NCBI GenBank assembly: GCA_040954445.1
Contig: CP144361.1
Location: forward strand, 1,674,001-1,738,000
Direction: 5' to 3'
Length of the DNA: 64,000 bases
DNA from: Burkholderia sp.
Lineage (GTDB): Bacteria > Pseudomonadota > Gammaproteobacteria > Burkholderiales > Burkholderiaceae
Positions 57,862 through 64,000 of this stretch are shown here, in pieces (position 1 is the first letter of the stretch; each line of letters starts with the position of its first letter). The notes below the pieces were generated by a model that was not told where the DNA came from, did no database searches, and was given only the letters and a program-made list of their open reading frames with translations. Both the position numbers and the translations under genes were made by a program.

Positions 57862-58296
57862 ATGTTCAACCCGAGCCGCGAAGAAGTCCGTCGCTTCTTC
57901 ATCGATGCCCGCCACAAGCAGCGTAAGGGCGAGATCCTTACACTGCTAGAAGCAATCGCCGCTGACTGGATCGTCAAGCACCCTGAATACCACGCCGAGC
58001 TTGATGAGCGCGAAGGCACCGCCTCGCACGACTACTCGCTGGAAGTGGGCCGCGCCAACCCGTTCCTGCACCTATCGATGCATCTGGCGATCAGCGAGCA
58101 GTTGTCGATCGACCAGCCGCCAGGCATCTGCGCCGCACACGAGCAGCTAGCCGCACGGCTGCCTTCAGCACACGATGCGCAGCACGCGATTATGGACTGC
58201 CTTGGAGAGACGCTCTGGGAAGCGCAGCGCACCAATACGCTGCCCGATACCGACGCCTACCTGCAACATATCCTACGCCGCGCCTCGTGCGACTGA
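57862..58296 (+). CDS. DUF1841 family protein
   Basis: 144 aa, start MFNPSREEVRRFFIDARHKQ, typical of the beta-proteobacterial DUF1841 family. Conserved stretches are HPEYHAELD, then NPFLHLSMHLAISEQLSIDQ and PPGI, followed by HDAQHAIMDCLGETLWEAQR. Mainly helical, no signal peptide or membrane segment, so cytoplasmic. Function unknown. In Burkholderia it often stands beside a c-type cytochrome gene. About 60 bp downstream there is a lone ATGGGCAACTC before an IS end, possibly the cut start of that neighbour. Confidence 0.85.
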   Translation: MFNPSREEVRRFFIDARHKQRKGEILTLLEAIAADWIVKHPEYHAELDEREGTASHDYSLEVGRANPFLHLSMHLAISEQLSIDQPPGICAAHEQLAARLPSAHDAQHAIMDCLGETLWEAQRTNTLPDTDAYLQHILRRASCD

Positions 58297-58369
58297 GACC
58301 GGGCGTGCAACGGCGCAACCCTTCGCACGGCACCCGAGCCAACATTCACGCAAAATTTATGGGCAACTC

Positions 58370-58632
58370 GGCGTTGTTGCATAAATCGAGCGGAAGGACG
58401 CAATGTATCGACGGGCATACTTTCAGGTGATACGAATGGATTGCGGGCGAGCGAGGTCCGCAATGCGGTTGATTACGCCGACTCGCAGGCGATGTCGGTC
58501 GCCTGCGAGTCGATGTGAGGCACCCAGAGACAGTTTCTGGTGAGCGTCTTGAATCGATACATCGCGTTTTTAGTAAACGATCTCCGGTGGGATAGCCACT
58601 GTCTTGCTTCCATTCTCGACGACCGTCACGGG
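58370..58632 (-). mobile_element. IS903-like 3' fragment
   Basis: Left end GGCGTTGTTGCATAAATCG and about 260 bp of the C-terminal coding region, decayed (GTATCGACGGGCATACTTTCAGG). It ends at CGACCGTCACGG, where GGCGTTGTTGCAT of the next fragment begins. Confidence 0.85.
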
Positions 58633-59585
58633 CGTTGTTGCATTATTGATCAACCGGGGGGAACGTGACGATATGGATAGATGAAGCCGTCCTTGCCAGA
58701 ATACCCGACGTTATACCCACACGTGGTCGACCGTGTTTATACGTCGATGCGCTGATTCAGGCATTACTTGGCGTGAAGACCGTCTATCGACTGACGTTGC
58801 GCGCCCTGCAAGGTTTCACCCAAAGTCTGCGTGATCTGGCCTTCCCGAGCTTGCCGGTGCCGAATTACACTACACTCTGTCGCCGGGCAAAAACGCTTGA
58901 TGTCGAACTGCCGATCCTTCTCGACAACGAACCGATCCATCTGGTTTTCGACAGCACCAGTCTGAAGATCTATGGCGAAGGTGAATGGAAGGTGCGCCAG
59001 CACGGCTACTCGAAGCGGCGCACGTGGCGTAAAGTCCATCTCGCGCTCAACGCGAATACGGGTCAAATGCATGCTGCGCTAATGACGAATCAGAATGTGG
59101 CTAAGGGTGACGCTCTGGCCAAGTTGCTCGACCAGATTCCACGCGAAGAAAAAATCAATGTCATCTGCGGTGACGGTGCCTACGACACCAAGCCATGCCA
59201 TGCGGCCATTGTTGCACGCAGTGCTATTCTTTCTCCTTCGATTCTGTCACGCGAGGGTACCGCTCATTAGCCAGCGGATATGCCCGGTGCGGCGTCGCGT
59301 AATGGCGCGGTTGATGCAATTTCCCGTGACGGTCGTCGAGAATGGAAGCAAGACAGTGGCTACCACCGTCGATCGCTTGCCGAGAATGCGATCTATCGGT
59401 TCAAGACCCTCACCGGCCACTGTCTCTGGGCGCGTCACATCGACTCGCAGGCGACTGAGGTCGCCGTTCGCGTCGGCGTCATCAACCGCATGGCGGACCT
59501 CGCTCGTCCGCAACCCGTTCGTATCGCCTGAAATTATGCCCGTCGATGCCATTGCGTCCACGCGCTCGATTTATACAACAACACC
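58633..59585 (+). mobile_element. IS903-like element, 5'-deleted
   Basis: Begins with 13 bp of terminal repeat (GGCGTTGTTGCAT), then TATTGATC-AACCGGGG. The terminal leader and first ~30 codons are deleted, possibly through an R1-type TTGATC sequence. It ends ATACAACAACACC. No target duplication. Confidence 0.87.
58647..59531 (+). pseudogene. IS903-like transposase, truncated with nonsense codon
   Basis: An extra G in CGGGGGGAACG shifts the first codons. Good from [12 protein letters not shown] to AH, then TAG in place of Trp (CTCATTAGCCAGCG, 59268-59270), then readable to RPQPVRIA. Variants EKINVICGDGAYD and FDSTSLKIYG lie at the catalytic strands. Confidence 0.88.
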
Positions 59586-59587
59586 GC

Positions 59588-59911
59588 TTATCTGGAATCC
59601 TTCGGCAGCCACTTGCGACCTTCGACCGAGCCCTCGCGGCGGGTCTTTTCGACGCGACGCTGGCGAGCCGCCTTCGGGTCAACGATCAGAGGCCGGTAAA
59701 TCTCGACGCGATCGCCCTCTTGCAGCAGCATATTGAGCGGCGCGAGCTTACCGAACACGCCGGTCTTGGCTACCCAGATATCGATGTCCGGATGCAGCTC
59801 GATGATCCCGCTCGCCTCGATCGCGTCGCGCACCGTGGCGCGATCGAGCAGTTCCACCTCCAGCAGTGTCTGGCAAGACGAAAGCGCGTAACACACCTGG
59901 ACATGCAGCAT
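59588..59911 (-). CDS. rnfH: RnfH family ubiquitin-like protein
   Basis: 107 aa beta-grasp protein of the RnfH/UPF0125 (formerly RatB) family: MLHVQVCYALSSCQTLLEVEL, GATVRDAIE-type ATVRDAIEASGI, DIWVAKTGVFGK and GDRVEIYRPLIVDPKAARQR. No catalytic residues are known. The start lies 2 bp after the ratA stop, so the pair is co-translated, as in most gamma- and beta-proteobacteria (ratA-rnfH next to divergent smpB, which is missing here). The C-terminal basic tail ends 2 bp before an IS end. Confidence 0.9.
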   Translation of the reverse strand: MLHVQVCYALSSCQTLLEVELLDRATVRDAIEASGIIELHPDIDIWVAKTGVFGKLAPLNMLLQEGDRVEIYRPLIVDPKAARQRRVEKTRREGSVEGRKWLPKDSR

Positions 59912-59913
59912 GA

Positions 59914-60351
59914 TCAGTCCTTTCCGTAGCGCTGGTCCGCGCGCTTTACGAACGAATCAACGAAAGTGTTAGCGATATGACTGAATACCGGGCCGATGAT
60001 CTTTTCCAGGATCATGCTGGTAAATTCGTAGTGCAGCGCGAACTCGATTTTGCAGGCCTCGGCGCGTAGCGATGTGAAGCACCAGTAGCCGGTGAACTTC
60101 TTGAACGGGCCGTCGGCGAACTCCATGTCGATTCGGTGCGGTCGCTCTTGGGTGTTGCAGGTCGCGAAGTGCTGCCGGATGCCCTTGAAGTTGATCTCGA
60201 TCTGCGCCTCCATGCCAGTCTCGTCCTGGTGCCGAATCTCGATGCCGCCGCACCAGGGCAGAAAGTTCGGATAGTCGGCCACGTCGGTCACAAGGTCAAA
60301 CATCTGTTCTGCAGAATGGTGGATCACTACGGTTTTATGGACATGTACCAT
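59914..60351 (-). CDS. ratA: RatA-type START/SRPBCC-domain protein
   Basis: 145 aa. MVHVHKTVVIHHSAEQMFDL start, VADYPNFLPWCGGIEI, then GPFKKFTGYWCFTSL. The C-terminal helix FSHIANTFVDSFVKRADQRYG completes a START-like helix-grip fold. E. coli RatA was described as a toxin that hinders 70S assembly, while mitochondrial homologues (Coq10) bind ubiquinone, so a quinone role is also possible. Start at ATG 60351; the ATG at 60429 adds residues unlike the family. Operon with rnfH. Confidence 0.9.
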   Translation of the reverse strand: MVHVHKTVVIHHSAEQMFDLVTDVADYPNFLPWCGGIEIRHQDETGMEAQIEINFKGIRQHFATCNTQERPHRIDMEFADGPFKKFTGYWCFTSLRAEACKIEFALHYEFTSMILEKIIGPVFSHIANTFVDSFVKRADQRYGKD

Positions 60352-60429
60352 AAATCTCGAGGCATCAAAAGTGAGGAGCAAGCCGGGCGATTGATCTAGC
60401 CTCAGATGATTTGAAATATCCGCATGCAA

Positions 60430-61414
60430 GGCGCTGTTGCATAAACCGAGCGTGAGGATGCAATGGCATCGACGGGCATAATTTCAGGCGATACGAACGG
60501 ATTGCGGACGAATGAGGTCCGCCACCATACGGTTGATTACGCCGGCGCGCCCAGAGGCAGTTGCCGGTGAGCGCCTTGAACCGATGCATCGCATTCTCGG
60601 CACGCGATCTCCGGTGGTAGCCACTGTTTTCTTCCATTCTCGACGAGCGTCACGGAAAATGGCATCAACCGCACCATGACGCCACGCCCCACCTGGCGTA
60701 TTCATTGGCCAATGAGCGGAACGCTCGCGTGGCGAAATCGAAGGAACAGCACCGCATGCAGCAATGGCCGCATGGCTTGGTGTCGTAGGCACTGTCAACG
60801 CCGATGACATCGATTTATTTGTCGCGTGGGATCTGGTCGAGCAACTTGGCCAGCGCACCACCGTCATCCACATTCTGATACGTGGTTAGCGCGGCATGCA
60901 CTTGACCCGTATTCGCGTTGAGCGCAAGCTGGACTTTACGCCACGTGCGCCGCTTCGTGTAGATGTTCTGGCACACACCTCCATTTACCTGCGCTATAGA
61001 CCCTCAGACCAGTGCTGTCGACCACCAAATGGATCGGTTCGTTGTCGCGAAAGATCGGCAGTTCGACATCAAGCGTGTTTGCCCGGCGACAGAGCGTAGT
61101 GTAATTTGGCACCGGCAAGCTCGGGAAGGCCAGATCGAGCAGACTGTGGATAAAACCTTGCAGGCCGCGCAACGTGAGTCGATAGACGGTCTTCACGCAA
61201 AATAATGCCAGAATCAACGTATCGCCGTATAGACGCGGGCGATCACGCGTGGGTATGGCGTCGGGTCTTCTGGCAAAGACGGCCTCATCTATCCATATCG
61301 TCACGTTCCCCCAGTTGATTAGGCCTGCATTATAAGCCGTCCAATTCCTGACACGGTAGCGTGCCTTCGGATCACCTGTCTTATATATGTCTTTACGCAT
61401 TTTCTTGGCAAAAA
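60430..61414 (-). mobile_element. IS903-like element, diverged, 5' end removed at an R1
   Basis: Left end GGCGCTGTTGCATAAACCG. It runs to the leader GGCAAAAAT and is then replaced by a 28-bp R1 palindrome at 61415. The terminal ~110 bp on that side are missing. Clearly older than the near-identical copies. Confidence 0.88.
60484..61400 (-). pseudogene. IS903-like transposase, diverged
   Basis: MRKDIYKTGDPKARYR start at 61400. N-terminal half readable to GLRVYSAGKW with several substitutions, then shifted. C-terminal half with a ~50-bp deletion near 60545 (GCCGGCGCGCCCAGAGG). Not functional. Confidence 0.87.
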
Positions 61415-61442
61415 TTATTGATCCACAATTTATGATCAATAA
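61415..61442. repeat. Minimal R1 palindrome joining an IS903-like and an IS630 remnant
   Basis: TTATTGATCCACAATTTATG-ATCAATAA. The right flank AATCAGCC is identical to that of the full R1 at 32095-32212, where the IS630 relic also begins. Confidence 0.75.
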
Positions 61443-61937
61443 TCAGCCTCTTCAGGAAATCGAGCAGGATGCCGGCGTTCATCGCACCCTCGAAGACTTT
61501 CCAGCGCACCTGGCCACAGTTTGTCACCGTCGACATCACACAGGCCTTCGCGGCGACTCGCCAAGCGTCGCTCGGGTGTTTTTCCAATCGGCGCGTAGGC
61601 GCGACTTCGCACATCGTCCGAGCGCAGCCCCGTTTCGTCGCCCCACTGGATCTCCGCGCATTCGGCCATGGCCCGGCTCGAAATCTCCAGATACGTCTCG
61701 TTCAGCTATGCCTGCACCATTTCCGGTTGCTGCTCGTAGGCCCGTTTCATCGGCTTTTCAGCGTGTGAAACACCTGCTCGCCAGATACAGGCCAATACCA
61801 CCCTGCAGTGTCAGCGTCAAACCACATCATCACTGCAGGATCAACTCCCGCACGGCATGTCGCGTCTACCACGCGAAAGACATCCTCAACTGGTCCGGAA
61901 TCTGATCGCGCAACAGCGCGCGAATTTCCACTTCCTG
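61443..61937 (-). mobile_element. IS630-family transposase relic (N-terminal to central)
   Basis: Minus-strand pieces: AECAEIQWGDETGLRSDDVR (the DDE-domain EIQWGDETG motif), YAPIGKTPERRLASRRE, then the GAMN region in a shifted frame. Upstream of these are parts of the RHAVRELILQ helix-turn-helix stretch. Multiple frameshifts. It ends near CTTCCTGCTGGCTTTGTTGCAT, another IS903-type end. Confidence 0.75.
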
Positions 61938-61951
61938 CTGGCTTTGTTGCA

Positions 61952-62000
61952 TTTTAATTTAAAATTCGTTATCTTGAAATTTAAAAATTTGTCCCTTATG
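61952..62000. repeat. R1 palindrome, left half
   Basis: AATTTAAAATTCGTTATCTTGAAATT...TTGTCCCTTATG, ending exactly at the IS that starts at 62001. Third example of this R1/IS junction. Confidence 0.7.
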
Positions 62001-63118
62001 GGCGTTGTTGCATAAATTGAGCGAGATCCGTTGACGTTTACGCGCAACGGTCGCGGAGCCAGCCCCCTATCAAGCTAGATTCCAGAATAACTTCCTAATT
62101 TTTCCAAGAAAATGCGCAAGGACATACACAAGAAATGTGAGCCGAAGGAACGCTACCGTGCCAGGAATTGGGCAGCCTATAATGAAAGCCTGATCAACCG
62201 GTGAAACGTGACGATATGGATAGATGAAGCCGTCCTTGCCAGAATACCCGACACCATACCCACGCGTGGTCGCCCGAGTCTATATGGCGATACGCTGATT
62301 CAGGCATTACTTGGCGTGAAGACTGTCTATTGACAGACGGTGCGCGCCCTGCAAGGTTTAACCTACAGTCCGCGCGATCTGACCTTTCCGAGCTTTCCGG
62401 TGCCAATTAGACTATGCTCTGTCTCCGGGAAAAAATACTTGATGTCGAACTGCCGATCCTGCGCGACAACGAACTCATCCATCTGGTAGTCGACAGCACT
62501 GGTCTGAGGGTCTATGGCGAAGGTGAATGGAAGGTGTGTGCCAGAACGGCTACTCGAAGCGGTGCGCGTGGCGTAAACTCCATTTCGCGCTCAACGCGAA
62601 TACGGGTCAAGTGCATGCCGCGCTAATCAAGCATCAGAATGTAGATGACGGTGACGCTCTGGCCAAGTTGCTCGACCAGATTCCAGGCGAAGAACAAAGC
62701 GATTTCATCGGCGGTGATGGTGTCTACGACACCAAGCCATGCCATGCGGCCGTTGTTGCACGCAGTGCTATTCCTTCTCCTTCGATTCTGTCACGCGAGG
62801 GTGCCGCTCATTGGCCAGCGGATATGCCCGGTGTAATGGCGCGGTTGATGTAATGGCCCGTGACGGGCGTCGAGAATGGAAGCAAGACAGTGGCTCCCAC
62901 GGGCGATCGCTTGCCGAAAATGCGATGTATCGATTCAAGACTCTCACCGGCAACTGTCTCTGGGCGCTTCACATCGACGCGCAGGCGACCAAGGTCGCCT
63001 GCGCGTCAGCGTCATTAACCGCATAGCGGACCTCGCTCGTCCGCAATCCGTTCGTATCGCCTGAAATTATGCCAGTCGATGCCATTGCGTCCTCACGCTC
63101 GATTTATGCAACAACGCC
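62001..63118 (+). mobile_element. IS903-like element, full length, decayed
   Basis: 1118 bp; left end GGCGTTGTTGCATAAATTG, right end perfect. Its right terminus forms the last codons and stop of the argD-like gene on the opposite strand. Confidence 0.92.
62112..63064 (+). pseudogene. IS903-like transposase, heavily decayed
   Basis: MRKDIHKKCEPKERYR start; TGA (CCGGTGAAACG), TGA (CTATTGACAG) and frameshifts follow in the first half. Parts with [26 protein letters not shown] and AENAMYRFK remain in separate frames. Deletion before MARLM. Confidence 0.9.
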
Positions 63119-64000
63119 CCCTGTGGACGGAGGAAGGCGGGCCTCAGCAGCTCGCGGCACGATCGCCGAGACCACCTCATCGACCGCACGCGCAAAACGC
63201 TCGAGGCCCTCGTCGAGCACCTCGAGTGGGATCACTAGCGAGGGCAAGAAACGCAGCACGTTGGGCCCGGCGATCAGCATGATCACGCCGTGCTCGGCGG
63301 CGACCGTGACGAATTCCTTGACGCGACCTTCGAAGGCCTCGTTCAGTTCGGCACCGAGCAGCAGACCTTTACCGCGGATCTCGCGGAACAGGCCGTGTCT
63401 GCTATTGAGCTCGCGAAGCATGGCACGGATCCGCTCGCCGCGCTCGGCCACGCCGGCCAGCAGCTTCGGATCACTGACCAGTTCCACGACCTTGTCGGCA
63501 ATCGCTGAGGCGAGCGGATTGCCGCCGTAAGTGGTGCCGTGCACGCCCACCTTGAAGTGCGAGGCCAGCTCCTCGGTGGTCAGCATTGCGCCGATCGGAA
63601 AACCGTTGCCGAGCCCCTTGGCGGTGGTTAGGATGTCGGGTGTCACGCCCGTGTCCATGTAGGCATAGAAGTGGCCGGTGCGGCCTACGCCGGTCTGCAC
63701 CTCGTCAAAGATCAGCAGCGCGCCGTGCGGGTCGCAGGCCTCGCGCAGCGCTTTCAGAAAGGCAGGATCGGCCTGGATCACACCGCCCTCACCCTGCAAT
63801 GGCTCGACGATCACCGCACAGGTGCGCGGGCCGATCGTGGCGCACGCGGCTTCGATGTCATTGTAGGGCAAGTGGTGGATGCCAACCGGCTTCGGGCCAA
63901 AACCGTCGGAATACTTCGGCTGGCCGCCTACGCTGACCGTGAAGAAGGTGCGACCATGGAACGACTGCGCGAACGAGACGATCTCGTATTTGTCTTCGCC
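63104..64000 (-). CDS. argD: Acetylornithine/succinylornithine-type aminotransferase (3' part)
   Basis: About 299 codons are visible; the 5' end lies beyond the window. Class III PLP aminotransferase, most like ArgD/AstC, acting in arginine synthesis or degradation. Readable features: [42 protein letters not shown] (cofactor Asp), and [14 protein letters not shown] with the PLP-binding lysine. [13 protein letters not shown] and [10 protein letters not shown] follow. The C-terminus ends [12 protein letters not shown], where GVVA-stop (GGCGTTGTTGCATAA) is the inserted IS end. The native last residues were therefore replaced. The catalytic domain is complete in what is seen. argD versus astC cannot be decided without the neighbours. 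Confidence 0.85.
   Translation of the reverse strand, partial: GEDKYEIVSFAQSFHGRTFFTVSVGGQPKYSDGFGPKPVGIHHLPYNDIEAACATIGPRTCAVIVEPLQGEGGVIQADPAFLKALREACDPHGALLIFDEVQTGVGRTGHFYAYMDTGVTPDILTTAKGLGNGFPIGAMLTTEELASHFKVGVHGTTYGGNPLASAIADKVVELVSDPKLLAGVAERGERIRAMLRELNSRHGLFREIRGKGLLLGAELNEAFEGRVKEFVTVAAEHGVIMLIAGPNVLRFLPSLVIPLEVLDEGLERFARAVDEVVSAIVPRAAEARLPPSTGGVVA

Overview
The window looks like a chromosomal stretch from a beta-proteobacterium of the Burkholderia group. The housekeeping proteins (HldD, PyrD, FabH/PlsX/RpmF, PurH, SucCD, GlyS, UbiA, LepA/LepB, PheST and a DUF3318/YqjE/DUF883 trio) have the character and partial gene order of Burkholderiaceae. The species cannot be named from sequence alone. 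The genome is visibly decaying. By adding up my own coordinates, about 27 kb of the 64 kb (roughly 43%) is one family of insertion sequence. Operons are cut apart, neighbours are missing and several genes are frameshifted. This is the pattern expected of a host-restricted symbiont or pathogen in early genome reduction.

The dominant repeat is an approximately 1.12-kb element of the IS903 subgroup of the IS5 family. Its ends read GGCGTTGTTGCATAAATCG, its transposase is a 318-319 aa DDE protein, and several copies have perfect 9-bp target duplications. I count about 30 full or partial copies. Five encode an apparently intact transposase: 1311-2270, 6049-7008, 34777-35733, 37595-38551 and 42607-43563. 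The others carry frameshifts, stop codons or truncations. Two kinds of small non-autonomous repeat live among them. The first is foldback mini-elements of 131-167 bp made only of the last ~80 bp of the IS in inverted duplicate (21446, 43789, 49671). The second is a ~118-bp near-perfect palindrome, called R1 here, flanked by TA with TTGATCC...GGATCAA ends, present as full, half and tiny forms. R1 and the IS are inserted into each other repeatedly. Older IS630-, IS256- and IS5-type relics are also present.

Layout. 0-5 kb: hldD and the small membrane-protein trio DUF883-YqjE-DUF3318. 5-14 kb: rfbC with an rfbD stump, pyrD, the fabH-plsX-rpmF lipid cluster with a yceD stump, then an eroded gene-poor stretch. 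14-19 kb: purH between two inverted defective IS copies. 19-21 kb: sucCD. 21-25 kb: IS nest. 25-28.5 kb: plsC-gmhB-glyS, with glyQ absent from its usual place. 30.8-32 kb: a frameshifted fosmidomycin-resistance-type MFS transporter. 33.8-34.6 kb: an A+T-richer methyltransferase. 36-37.3 kb: frameshifted mltA. 39.9-42.5 kb: yggS-proC and convergent ubiA. 44 kb: rpe. 46.5-52.6 kb: lepA-lepB split from rnc by IS debris. 53.9-57.4 kb: pheS-pheT. 57.9 kb: a DUF1841 gene. 59.6-60.4 kb: ratA-rnfH. 63.1 kb to the end: the 3' part of an acetylornithine/succinylornithine-type aminotransferase whose stop codon is supplied by an IS end.

What survives is core metabolism: LPS heptose, pyrimidine, purine, fatty acid/phospholipid, TCA cycle, translation, ubiquinone and protein export. 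Only two items look accessory, the methyltransferase and the efflux pump relic. I see no tRNA, rRNA, CRISPR array or prophage.
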